Below are positions 17,453-25,986 of a DNA stretch of 64,000 nucleotides, in pieces. The DNA is taken from contig NZ_CP024845.1 of NCBI RefSeq assembly GCF_002788215.1, forward strand, positions 248,001 to 312,000. The letters run 5' to 3'. This DNA is from Halohasta litchfieldiae (GTDB lineage Archaea > Halobacteriota > Halobacteria > Halobacteriales > Haloferacaceae). Numbering within the stretch: the stretch's first letter is position 1; the number at the start of each line of letters is the position of its first letter. A model generated the notes under the pieces. That model was not told the origin of the DNA and ran no database searches. It was given only the letters and a program-made list of their open reading frames with translations. The position numbers and the translations under genes are program-made.

Positions 17453-18295
17453 ATGTCGACACTCGAATCCGAAATCCAAACCCTCTGGAACCGCTACGAC
17501 GACGGCCTCACCGCTGCCGACGCAACCGACGAGGACCTCGCCACGCTCGATGTCTTCCTCGAAGCACTCGAAGCCGGTGAGATCCGCTCGGCCGAAAAAA
17601 CCGGCGACGATGTCACCTCGTGGGAGGCCAACGCGTGGGTCAAACAGGGCATCCTCCTCAACTTCGGCCTCCGCAACACACAGGTCCGCAGCCACGGCGG
17701 CGTCGACTACCACGACGTCCTCCCACTCCGCCAGACCGCAGATCTCAACGACCGCGGCACCCGCAACACGCCCGACGGCACCACGATCCGCCGCGGAGCC
17801 TACCTCGGTGAAGACTGCATCATGATGAGCCCCTCGTTCGTCAACATCGGGGCCTACATCGGCGACGGCACGCTGGTCGACTCCTGTGATACGGTCGGCT
17901 CCTGTGCCCAACTTGGCGAGAATGTCAAACTCGGCGCGAACACGCTGATCGGCGGCGTGCTTGAACCGGTCGAGGGCGCACCGGTCATCATCGAGGACGG
18001 CGTCTCGCTCGGCGCTGGCTGTCGCGTCACCTCCGGGTTCAAGATCGGCGAGAACTCCATTGTCGGCGAAAACACGCTTCTCACACCGCGCATTCCGGTG
18101 TACGATCTCGTCGACGAAGAGGTCATCTACGGCCATCTCCCATCGGAGCGACGAGCGTTCACCCGCTACGTGGAGTCCTCGGTCAGCGACCACGAGCTGT
18201 TCGATGGCGGGGCCTACAAACCGGCCGTCGTCGCCACCAGCGTCGAAGCAGAGACACTCGAAGCAACCCAGCAGGAAGACGCACTGCGCGAGTAG
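17453..18295 (+). CDS. dapD: Tetrahydrodipicolinate N-succinyltransferase
   Basis: DapD transfers succinyl from succinyl-CoA to tetrahydrodipicolinate. The 280-residue product starting at ATG 17453 (MSTLESEIQTLWNRY) has the helical N-terminal domain and the left-handed beta-helix of hexapeptide repeats (IRRGAYLGEDCIMMSPSFVN, then IGAYIGDGTLVDSCDTVGSC). It ends with the LTPRIPVYDLVDEEVIYGHLP segment typical of DapD. This identifies the succinylase branch of lysine synthesis. It follows the divergent permease and is not overlapped by neighbours, so it may have its own promoter at about 17400-17450. Confidence 0.95.
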   Translation: MSTLESEIQTLWNRYDDGLTAADATDEDLATLDVFLEALEAGEIRSAEKTGDDVTSWEANAWVKQGILLNFGLRNTQVRSHGGVDYHDVLPLRQTADLNDRGTRNTPDGTTIRRGAYLGEDCIMMSPSFVNIGAYIGDGTLVDSCDTVGSCAQLGENVKLGANTLIGGVLEPVEGAPVIIEDGVSLGAGCRVTSGFKIGENSIVGENTLLTPRIPVYDLVDEEVIYGHLPSERRAFTRYVESSVSDHELFDGGAYKPAVVATSVEAETLEATQQEDALRE

Positions 18296-18320
18296 GGACC
18301 ACCTACCACTGCGTGCCCTC

Positions 18321-18339
18321 CCGTCGACGGTCGTTTTTT
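18321..18339 (+). terminator. Possible terminator after dapD
   Basis: A perfect 10-bp palindrome (CCGTCGACGG, 18321-18330) is followed three bases later by six T residues (18334-18339), 25 bp after the dapD stop. A T-run after GC-rich sequence is the usual archaeal termination signal. The palindrome contains the very common GTCGAC and may be incidental. Confidence 0.4.
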
Positions 18340-18560
18340 CAGAATGTCAATTTGCGTGGCAACTGCTGTTGCATCCGGTGGACATATGTGTATGTATGTC
18401 GTTGGTTAGGTAACGACTACCAACCCGTCGACGGACTGCCCGTGTGCGGCACGACACACGGCAGCGGGCTGTCCGGCCGATAGGTGTTCCCTACTGCGCC
18501 AATGCATCCAGTTGGAGGGAGCCCACACGACAGTGTGTCCGTCACGCAGCAGTTGAATCC

Positions 18561-19451
18561 ATGAGTACGCTTACCACTGCAGTCGCCTTCGAGAAATACC
18601 ACGGCACCGGCAACGAGTTCCTTATTGTAGACGCAACCGATCCGGTCCCCGACCGGAGCGCATTCGCGACCACCCACTGCGACCGGTCGACGGGCGTCGG
18701 AAGCGACACCGACGGACAGACCGGCGCTGATGGAGTTCTCTTCTTACAGCTCGAAGATCGGTTTTCGCCGCCACGAATCATTATGACGCTCGTCCAGCCC
18801 GATGGGTCGGTGGCCCCGATCTGTGGCAACGGGGCACGGTGTGCGGCCGTCTGGGCGATGGACCGAACCGATGCCGACTCGGTCATGATCGACACACAGG
18901 CGGGCACGCGCCGCGCGACTCGCGTCGACGACGGGATCGCCGTCGAGATGGGCGAGCCGACGTTCGCTCCCGACCGGCTTCCGCTCGCCGGCAACCGAAC
19001 AGAGCCACTCATCGAAGAGTCCGTCGAGGGACTCACTGTGACGACGGTCAACACCGGCGTCCCACAAGCGGTCGCCTTCGTCGACGACATTGAGTCGGTC
19101 GACATCGAATCGGCTGCCCCCGCCGTCCGGCATGCAGACGTGTTCCCCGCCGGGACAAACGTCACGTTTGCCGAGCGAACAGATTCCCGCCGAGAGGGGG
19201 TCCCGCGGTTCCGCCAGCGAAGCTACGAGCGCGGTATCGAAGGCGAAACACAGGCCTGTGCCACCGGTTCGGTGGCGATTGCCGCGGCCGCCAGCCGGAT
19301 CGGTCTGATCGAATCGGCCGCGCCGGTCGACATCTCGCTTCCCGGTGGCGAACTCCGTATCTCGGCGACTGACCGGGGTGAACTACTGCTGACCGGCGCA
19401 GTTACCCACGAGTTCGATGGCGACCTCGCAGCCGAAGGAGTCGACGACTAA
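18561..19451 (+). CDS. dapF: Diaminopimelate epimerase
   Basis: DapF interconverts LL- and meso-diaminopimelate without cofactor, using two cysteines. Both are present: the first in PICGNGARC (about residue 93) and the second in ETQACATGSVA (about residue 238). The N-terminus FEKYHGTGNEF is the usual substrate-binding opening. ATG at 18561 (MSTLTTAVAFEKY) gives 296 residues. A longer frame begins upstream at 18444 but its extra residues look non-coding. It lies 265 bp after dapD and is followed by the convergent repeat protein. Confidence 0.95.
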   Translation: MSTLTTAVAFEKYHGTGNEFLIVDATDPVPDRSAFATTHCDRSTGVGSDTDGQTGADGVLFLQLEDRFSPPRIIMTLVQPDGSVAPICGNGARCAAVWAMDRTDADSVMIDTQAGTRRATRVDDGIAVEMGEPTFAPDRLPLAGNRTEPLIEESVEGLTVTTVNTGVPQAVAFVDDIESVDIESAAPAVRHADVFPAGTNVTFAERTDSRREGVPRFRQRSYERGIEGETQACATGSVAIAAAASRIGLIESAAPVDISLPGGELRISATDRGELLLTGAVTHEFDGDLAAEGVDD

Positions 19452-19626
19452 CGCTGCCGTGGCAGTAGTAGGAGTCGACTGAACGACCACGAAGAGGAGA
19501 ACCCGTTTCTGCTTACAATCGTGTTCCCTGAGGCGACACCATCTGTGAGAATCTCTTTCGAGAAGAATAGCGAATGGTTCAGCCACTGTGATGGTGAACG
19601 TTATTCACCGGTATCCTCGTCCTACT

Positions 19627-19950
19627 TTATTCCTCTTCCTCTTCTTCATCTACCTCTTCTTCATCTGCCTCTTCTTCATCTGCCTCTTCTTCATCTGCCT
19701 CCTCTTCCTCTGCCTCTTCTTCATCTGCCTCTTCTTCCTCTGCCTCTTCTTCATCTGCCTCTTCTTCCTCTGCCTCTTCTTCATCTGCCTCTTCTTCCTC
19801 TGCCCCTTCTTCATCTGCCTCCTCTTCCTCTACCTCTTCTTCATCTACCTCTTCTTCATCTACCTCTTCTTCATCTGCCTCTTCTTCATCTGCCTCCTCT
19901 TCGTCTACCTCTTCTTCATCTGCCTCCTCTTCATCCACCTCCTCTTCGTC
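19627..19950. repeat. Minisatellite encoding the acidic tail
   Basis: Tandem degenerate 15-bp units (plus strand CTCTTCTTCATCTGC and variants with CTC/TCC) cover about 320 bp. On the coding strand they give runs of EEADEEEA and EEVDEEEA. The plus strand is almost pure pyrimidine. Such tracts change length by slippage and can form triplex structures, so the tail length is probably variable between strains. Confidence 0.9.
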
Positions 19951-22194
19951 ACCGGTCTCCTCGTCACTAGTTGTCTCTGCTCCGTTCGATTCCTCGCCGT
20001 TTTCGGCAGCTTCAGTCGCGTTTTCGCCGTTTTCCGCCTCTCCGTCTACGTCCTCGCTGTCTTCGTCCGTTTCGTTCACACCCTCACCAGTCGACTCATC
20101 ACCGTTTGCCTCAGTACCGTTTTCTGCGTCGGTGTCTTCCGAATCCGCTTCTTCAGTGTCCGTTTCGGTGACCTGCAGTTCGAAGTCGACCGTCACTGTC
20201 TCGTCTGGCTCGACGGTGACCGCTTGACTATCGTCTTCGTAGCCATCCGCGTCAGCGACGACAGTCTGCCCATCGGTCGGGACGCCGTCGATGGTGTAGG
20301 CACCGTCTGCATCGGTTGTCGCCGAGCTGTCGGTGTCTTGGACCGAAACGGTGGCCCCATCGATTGGCTCGCCAGTGTCGACATCAGTGACCGATCCAGC
20401 AACAGTGCCGTTTTCGTCGTCAGCATCCGGCTCAGTGTCTTCGACTTCGATGGGTAGTTCCTCCTCACCGTTGAGGGTGACCGGACGGTCGGCATCTGTC
20501 TCGCCGGTCAACGTCCATGTTCCGGGCGCAAGCGTCTCGGTAACGGTTTCTCCGGCCGGAACGGATAGTTCGCGCTCGTCGTCGTTCTCAGCGAACACCA
20601 CGACGTCGTCGTCTCCAGGATTCGTGATCGAGACGTTCGTCCCCTCGTCGGAGACCGTCAGATCAAGTGGTTCCTGGACGTCCTCCTCAATCGTAACCGA
20701 CAGCGACTCCTCACCTGAGAGGTCGACCGAGCGACCGTCTTCGGTTTCGGCAGTAAGGGTGTACTCACCCGGCGGAAGCGACTCGGTAACCGACTCCCCG
20801 GCTGGCAGCGTGAGGCTCACGTCCTCGTCCGTGGTTTCGCTCGTTATCGTGACGATCACAGCCACGTCGTTCGGATTCTCAATCGTTATTGAGCCGTTGT
20901 CGACCGAGACCGAGAGACTGCGAAGCTCCTCGGGCTCGTCTGGCTCATCCGGCTCCTCGGCGTCGGGCGTCTCGGCCACGCTCCGGGCCTCGTTGATAAT
21001 TACCGTCGACTGCTGGACGTTGTTTTCGACCGAGATCCGAACGGTGTCGGCCGCCGCGCGCTGGGTTTGACTTTGGGTCTGTTCAATGCTCACTTCCTGC
21101 TGTTGTGTCAATGTGGCCGTCCCCAAGCTTGCGCCCTGTGCAGCCGACTGAATCTGAACGACGCTCGCCTCCTGATGCTGGGAAATCGCGCCAGTCGCAG
21201 CACTCTGTGTGATGATCTGAATCTGGATAATTGTCACCTGCTGGGATTGGGAGAGTATCCCGACACAGGCCCCGCGAGCCGCAGCCTGAATCTGTGAGAC
21301 GGTGGCATCCTGACTTTGTATGAGAGCCCCGGTTGCGGCAGCCATCGAAGCCTCTTGGACCTTCTTTGGATCCTCGACAGGCTGTTCGGTGCCACCGCCA
21401 GCAGCGCCGAAGGCTGCTGCCTGGCGCTGGTCGACAGCGACATCCTGCTGCTGGACGAGCGCGCCGTAGGTGCCACCCTGTGCGGCCTCCTGAATCTGGG
21501 TGACGGTCGCCGTTTGGGACTGGGCCGCTCCGTGAGCTGCCCCGGCTGCCCCGCCAATCGCCGCGTACTGCAGTTGGCTGACGGTGGCGTCCTGATGCTG
21601 GGCTACACTCCCGTGAGCCGCACCGTAGGCCGCGTTCTGTATCTGTGTCACGTTAGCGTCTTGGGACTGCGAGAGCGATCCGGCTGCAGCGCCGTACACA
21701 GCTGACTGAAGCTGTGTCACGTTGGCAGTCTGGCTCTGCAGCAGCGCGCCATGGCTCCCACCAGCACTGGCGGACTGGATCTGGTCGACCGAGGCATCCT
21801 GTTTCTGTGCGGCTGCGTGAACCGACGCTGCAATGACGGCCTCCTCGGCGTCCGGCGTCGGAGTTACACCGCGTGCTTCGGCGCGTTCGATCCCCTCACT
21901 GGCCCCGGTTTCGGCTGCCTCACGAGCCGCCGCTGAGATGTCGGGTTCGGTATCCAGATCGACCCCCGCGAGTGCTATCAGCTCCTCGCTAATCGGATCG
22001 TAGTCGACAGTTTGGGCGGTAGATTGGTCGACCTCTTGGCCAGTCGATGGAGTCTGCGCTTGGCCCGCGACGCCGAGTGGGGCAATACTGAGACCGAACA
22101 CAAGGAGTACAACGAGCACAACTGGTGGTACCTGCTGTCCTGCGCTGTGGACACGCGTTTTGATTCGGTCGACAAGCGGTGAGATGGGATTCAT
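19627..22194 (-). CDS. Secreted Gln-rich repeat protein with carboxypeptidase-regulatory-like domain and long acidic tail
   Basis: ATG at 22194 (MNPISPLVDRIKTR) gives 855 residues with a signal peptide (VVLVVLLVFGLSIAPLGVAG). Residues about 110-360 hold about ten repeats of ~23 residues with the pattern Q-x-Q-(D/T)-A-x-V-x-Q-(I/L)-Q-x-A-A-x-G-A-x-x-G, for example QSQDANVTQIQNAAYGAAHG. Two beta-sandwich-like units follow (LSVSVDNGSITIENPNDVAV and a second copy, about 400-580). Next is a carboxypeptidase-regulatory-like domain (GSVTDVDTGEPIDGATVSVQ, about 590-665). The last ~190 residues are almost all Asp/Glu. No C-terminal membrane anchor is seen. It sits between dapF and lysA but does not resemble a lysine gene. 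I do not recognise the full-length architecture. Confidence 0.8.
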   Translation of the reverse strand: MNPISPLVDRIKTRVHSAGQQVPPVVLVVLLVFGLSIAPLGVAGQAQTPSTGQEVDQSTAQTVDYDPISEELIALAGVDLDTEPDISAAAREAAETGASEGIERAEARGVTPTPDAEEAVIAASVHAAAQKQDASVDQIQSASAGGSHGALLQSQTANVTQLQSAVYGAAAGSLSQSQDANVTQIQNAAYGAAHGSVAQHQDATVSQLQYAAIGGAAGAAHGAAQSQTATVTQIQEAAQGGTYGALVQQQDVAVDQRQAAAFGAAGGGTEQPVEDPKKVQEASMAAATGALIQSQDATVSQIQAAARGACVGILSQSQQVTIIQIQIITQSAATGAISQHQEASVVQIQSAAQGASLGTATLTQQQEVSIEQTQSQTQRAAADTVRISVENNVQQSTVIINEARSVAETPDAEEPDEPDEPEELRSLSVSVDNGSITIENPNDVAVIVTITSETTDEDVSLTLPAGESVTESLPPGEYTLTAETEDGRSVDLSGEESLSVTIEEDVQEPLDLTVSDEGTNVSITNPGDDDVVVFAENDDERELSVPAGETVTETLAPGTWTLTGETDADRPVTLNGEEELPIEVEDTEPDADDENGTVAGSVTDVDTGEPIDGATVSVQDTDSSATTDADGAYTIDGVPTDGQTVVADADGYEDDSQAVTVEPDETVTVDFELQVTETDTEEADSEDTDAENGTEANGDESTGEGVNETDEDSEDVDGEAENGENATEAAENGEESNGAETTSDEETGDEEEVDEEEADEEEVDEEEADEEEADEEEVDEEEVDEEEVEEEEADEEGAEEEEADEEEAEEEEADEEEAEEEEADEEEAEEEEADEEEADEEEADEEEVDEEEEEE

Positions 22195-22533
22195 CCGACT
22201 GCCTCGCTGCCATCGGCAGTTGGTCCACCGGAGCCCATGCTGCACTGTTTTGTAGCGGTCTCATGTTGCCCGGGCTCCGAACTCGCGTCGACAGGTCCGA
22301 GCCGAAAGCAGTCGACCCTCCGAGTAATCGTGGTATGAACCATGCTACACAGTAACAGTCAACGGAAGTAAAACGGATTCACAACCATCATGTGTTTCAG
22401 GTGATTTGGTCTGTTCAGTTCGTCAAGATTATTTTTGTTACCATTTTTACCGAACTTGTGACTCGGGCAGCCGTTGACGCCACAACACTGACGAACCAAA
22501 GCATTCAATCGCTGAGCGACCCCACACCGGATA
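22195..22533. other. Divergent intergenic region before lysA
   Basis: A 339-bp spacer between the repeat protein (leftward) and lysA (rightward). The stretch 22380-22450 is AT-rich (AGATTATTTTTGTTACC) and could hold the lysA promoter. No gene or RNA is recognised. Confidence 0.45.
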
Positions 22534-23769
22534 ATGGCCGATTCGGATCTCGACAACTCACCTGCTGTCCGTCGACTCGCTGACTGGGACGACGAAACCC
22601 TTGGATCACTCGCCGAGGAGTACGACACCCCACTGTACGTCACTGATCTCGACCGCGTCACGGAGAACTATCTCCGCTTTTCGGCGGCGTTTCCCGAGGC
22701 GCACGTCATGTATGCGGCGAAAGCCCACACGGGGAAGTCAGTACTCGAATCCCTGCTCTCGGTTGGTGCCGATATCGAGTGTGCGGCGTGGGGCGAACTC
22801 CAGCGCTCCATCGACGCGGGTGCTGACCCGAACACACTTCAGTATACGGCGGTTAACCCGCCGGATCACGATCTGGATTACGCCGTCGACCTCGCTGATA
22901 ACGCACCCGGCCTCACGATCACAATCGGCGCGACCGACACCCTCGACCGGTTGCAGGAACGCGGCTACGACGGGCGGATCGCGATCCGTATCAACCCCGG
23001 AATTGGCACCGGTCACCACGAGAAGGTCGCCACCGGCAACGACGCCAAGTTCGGGATTCCCTACGAACAGGTCCCCGAGGTCGCCGACCGAGTCCGCGAG
23101 GAGTTCGACCTCGTTGGTATCCACTCGCATGCAGGCAGTGGTGTCCTGACCGACGACCTCGAAGACCACTGCCGAGCAATCGAGCGTGTCGGCGAGATGG
23201 CCCGCCGGGTCGGTCCCCTAGAGTTCGTCGACATCGGCGGCGGCTTCGGTGTCCCGTACCACGAGGACGAACCACCGCTCGATCTCGAGAAAACTGCCGA
23301 GATGGTTCGAGAGGCTATCGGCGAGATCGAGGCCCAGCTCAAACTCGAACCGGGTCGCTACATCGTCGCCGACGCCGGACTCATTCTGACGACGGTAAAT
23401 ACAATCAAAGAGACCCCCTCGGCGACCGTTGTGGGCGTCGACGCCAGTCTCGCAACCCTGATTCGCCCGGCGATGTTCGGCTCGTATCACCCCATGCTGA
23501 ACGTCACCGCGCCGGAGCGTGAGGCCCACCCCGTCACTGTCGGCGGCCCAGTCTGTACGAGTGCGGACGTGTTTGCGACCGACCGACCGATTGCTCGACC
23601 CGAGCGACGGGACGTCCTCGCGATTGGGAACGCCGGATCGTACGGCTACGAACTCGCCAGCCAGTTCCACTCCCAACCACGGCCCGCCGAAGTTGCTCTT
23701 GAGGATGGCGAGGCACGTGTCGTCCGTCGACGCGAGACACTGGACGACGTTACTCGCGTCGAACAGTAG
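22534..23769 (+). CDS. lysA: Diaminopimelate decarboxylase
   Basis: LysA makes lysine from meso-diaminopimelate. The 411-residue protein is a fold-type III PLP enzyme. The PLP lysine is in MYAAKAHTGKS (about residue 55), the glycine loop is DIGGGFGVPYH (about 231), ELEPGRY-type LKLEPGRYIVADAG is about residue 270, and the C-terminal substrate site includes GGPVCTSADVF (about 335) and GNAGSYGYELASQF (about 370). It is the last step of the route formed with dapA, dapB, dapD and dapF in this segment. dapE and the transaminase are not in the window. Confidence 0.96.
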   Translation: MADSDLDNSPAVRRLADWDDETLGSLAEEYDTPLYVTDLDRVTENYLRFSAAFPEAHVMYAAKAHTGKSVLESLLSVGADIECAAWGELQRSIDAGADPNTLQYTAVNPPDHDLDYAVDLADNAPGLTITIGATDTLDRLQERGYDGRIAIRINPGIGTGHHEKVATGNDAKFGIPYEQVPEVADRVREEFDLVGIHSHAGSGVLTDDLEDHCRAIERVGEMARRVGPLEFVDIGGGFGVPYHEDEPPLDLEKTAEMVREAIGEIEAQLKLEPGRYIVADAGLILTTVNTIKETPSATVVGVDASLATLIRPAMFGSYHPMLNVTAPEREAHPVTVGGPVCTSADVFATDRPIARPERRDVLAIGNAGSYGYELASQFHSQPRPAEVALEDGEARVVRRRETLDDVTRVEQ

Positions 23770-23794
23770 CGCTGTAGCAGGCGGTAGGAACTGC

Positions 23795-24031
23795 CTACGG
23801 CACCCGTCGAGCGTAGTAAACAGTGTCTACGCCCGCTTTTCTGTCGTCGACAACGCGATGCACACAGTCGAACGACACGGATTCGAGGATCGCAATGTGT
23901 GGCCGGTTCGTACTCCACGTTTTCGTCGACACGGCTGGCTGGGAGAGGGCGGGCGGGAGCGAGGAGAGCAGGTAGTTGTAGAACGCCGTTGCGATACCGC
24001 GGTTCCGGTAGCCTTCGTCGACGACAAGCAC
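23795..24031 (-). pseudogene. GNAT acetyltransferase remnant (C-terminal half)
   Basis: The 78-residue frame has the GNAT motif A (VVDEGYRNRGIATAFYNYLL), where the R-x-R-G-I/V loop holds acetyl-CoA, followed by a typical C-terminal half ending TVYYARRVP. The N-terminal half is absent: just upstream the frame has a stop, and then the promoter region of the receiver fragment begins. It is therefore a truncated relic with no substrate assignment. Confidence 0.65.
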
Positions 24032-24117
24032 CGACTAGTCAAAAGGTCGACTAATAAGAGGGAGAAATAATACGATATTGATACATATTTATTATGCTGT
24101 ATGTTGAACGATTGATG

Positions 24118-24470
24118 ATGTCCGTGTTTCGGGTTCTCCATGTCGACGACGATGAGGCCATCGGCGACCTGCTGGAGACGTATCTCGAAGAGTCTGTCGA
24201 CAGGGAGGAGTTTTCGGTCACGCCGGCCAGAAGCGTTGATGAGGCGGAGGCGGTTCTCGATGAGATAGATATCGACTGTATCGTCTGCGACTACCAGATG
24301 CCCGGTACCACTGGTCTGGAATTCCTGCATCGGATCCGGGATCGAAACCCCAACAAGCCGTTTATTCTGTTTACCAACAAGGGATCGGCCGATATCGCCA
24401 GCGAGGCAATCGAGGCTGGCGTCACCGACTACCTTCGGAAGGGTGGCGGTCCAGAGCAGTACGAGGTGTT
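24118..24470 (+). pseudogene. REC-GAF-histidine kinase, N-terminal receiver part (rest lies at 9968-11192)
   Basis: The fragment is a response-regulator receiver domain: acidic pocket VDDDEA near the start, the phosphorylated Asp in CIVCDYQMPG (about residue 60), and the conserved Lys in DYLRKGGGPEQYEVL at the end. The frame enters IS copy 3 right after QYEVL. Haloarchaeal sensor kinases commonly continue with ANRIxNAVEQ, exactly what is found at the IS edge at 11192. The upstream region 24060-24110 is AT-rich (ATACATATTTATTATGC) and probably contains the promoter. Start is ATG at 24118, or 24115. Confidence 0.9.
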
Positions 24471-25539
24471 GAGGGTGTCATAGAATAGTTCTCATAGCGT
24501 GATGACGGTGCTTCCTGGATTGTCTCCGCGTTCGTCGTTGGTGATCGCAATAACGAGACGAAGGCACAGCGCGAGGAACACTTGTGCTCGTGCGTGGACG
24601 CGGCCTCGGGCGCGAACGTGCCCGAGGCCGCAGTCCTTGACGGCGTCGTTGGTTCGTTCGACTCCACTCCGGCGGTTGTACGTCTCGTCTAGCGTCGATT
24701 GCTTCAGCTGAACGTCCTCGCTGTGTTCGTCGATGCGGGCTTCGACCCTGTACTCGATGTCTTTCGGATCGTCGGTGTTTCGTGCGTTGTACGGAGCGAC
24801 TGGCACGACCCCTGCGGCCAGCAGGTGGTCGTGCCAGCCGAGCGTGTCGTAGGCGCTGTCTCCAAGCATCCAGATCGGTTTCTCGACGGCGAGCGCGTCA
24901 CACGTGACGCGCATCGCCGTCTCCTCTGGCGCTTGCTTGCTCTCGGTGAACTCCGCGGCAATCGGGATCTTTTGCCCGGTCGAGACGATCGTACAGCCGT
25001 AGCCGTGGTAGTACTCTTCGGCGGTTGGATCGTAGCCTTTCGACGCGTCTTGGTCGGCGGGCATCGTCCTCACGTCGGTGGAATCGATGGAGTAGGTCAA
25101 GTCGAGCAGGCCGCGGCAGGCGGCCTGCTCGACGAGGCGGTCGAAGACCTCGTCGACGACGTGTTCGAGGTCGGTGAGGAAGCGATCGACCGCGTCTCTC
25201 GACGGCGGTCGATCGAAGCCACAGCTGAGCCAGACGACCGTGTTCTGGAGTTCTCGCGTGACTGGACGGATGCCGTAGACGTTCTTGTAGTAGCAGTGCA
25301 GGAACGCTCGGAAGAGTGCTGGTGGGTGATGATCTCGTGTTCGCCCCCGGCGAGCGGGGGCGAACACATCGAATTCTTCGAGAAAGTCGAACTCAAGATG
25401 CTCGAACAACGCGAGCGTCTCGGTCGCCATTACATTGAAGAACTCGTCGATAGAAGTCTCCTCTTGCAGGATGCTGGCGCTCGTAGACACAGTTCCAACA
25501 TCCTGCGTCTTCGTGTGTGACGCTTTCTATGACACCCTC
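24471..25539 (-). mobile_element. Insertion sequence copy 3 (1069 bp)
   Basis: Same orientation as copy 1, inverted relative to copy 2. Left flank GGTGTT, right flank GAGATG. These flanks differ from each other and each pairs with one flank of copy 2, so copies 2 and 3 have exchanged flanks by inversion of the DNA between them. Confidence 0.95.
24492..25490 (-). CDS. Transposase of IS copy 3
   Basis: Protein identical to the transposases in copies 1 and 2 (332 residues, DDE motifs in SIDSTDVRT, GDSAYD and SGVERTND). The frame is complete. Three identical proteins suggest recent spread of the element in this genome. Confidence 0.93.
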   Translation of the reverse strand: MSTSASILQEETSIDEFFNVMATETLALFEHLEFDFLEEFDVFAPARRGRTRDHHPPALFRAFLHCYYKNVYGIRPVTRELQNTVVWLSCGFDRPPSRDAVDRFLTDLEHVVDEVFDRLVEQAACRGLLDLTYSIDSTDVRTMPADQDASKGYDPTAEEYYHGYGCTIVSTGQKIPIAAEFTESKQAPEETAMRVTCDALAVEKPIWMLGDSAYDTLGWHDHLLAAGVVPVAPYNARNTDDPKDIEYRVEARIDEHSEDVQLKQSTLDETYNRRSGVERTNDAVKDCGLGHVRARGRVHARAQVFLALCLRLVIAITNDERGDNPGSTVITL

Positions 25540-25860
25540 GAGATGGGCAACGAAACCGTGATTGCTGATCTCGGTGGGACCGCCGACAGCTTCGAGCATC
25601 CGCCAGATGCATCTCAATCATACGATACGTTCCGTCACCGGAAGTATATGCAGAAAGTCCGGCGTTCCGGCGAGGACGATACCACCGATGCGGTTGCCGA
25701 GCGGTACGCCGAGTGGGCCTGTCAGGAGGTTTCGACCGCCCGCGGCCAGCCAGTCGACACGATGACGATCTACCGGATGTACCAACCCAGCCCGCTTGAC
25801 GGAGACTACGATGGGTTACGGAAGCTGACGGTCATCGAGTGGGACTGCGCTGCCAGCTAA
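25540..25860 (+). pseudogene. HTTM-domain membrane protein, C-terminal part (rest lies at 12262-13515)
   Basis: From the IS edge the frame reads EMGNETVIADLGGTADSF and later SYDTFRHRKYMQKVRRSG, ending WDCAAS at a stop. The Arg/Lys-rich FRHRKYMQKVR segment matches the soluble C-terminal region of HTTM proteins. Joining it to the fragment ending AEAEM at 12262, with one GAGATG removed, restores an intact frame of 523 codons. By itself this piece has no start and is unlikely to be expressed. Confidence 0.88.
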
Positions 25861-25986
25861 GGTCGCTTGTCAGCGGTTGTGTTTCGTTCGGGAGGCCACG
25901 AGCGAGATTGAGGCGCTGTCGACTGCATGTAGACGTAAGCGACCAGCAAACAGAGTGTTCATATCCGCGGAGCGAGAGTCACTGCT

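Noticed and set aside
19588-20457. Plus-strand frame with many Phe/Leu/Cys residues opposite the acidic tail
   Set aside because: Its low-complexity FFICLFF sequence is the reverse reading of the acidic minisatellite; the minus frame has signal peptide, domains and normal codon use.
24471-25539. IS copies 2 and 3 as ends of a composite transposon carrying the lysine genes
   Set aside because: The outer flanks do not match each other as a target duplication; they pair crosswise with inner flanks, which supports inversion rather than transposition of the whole segment.
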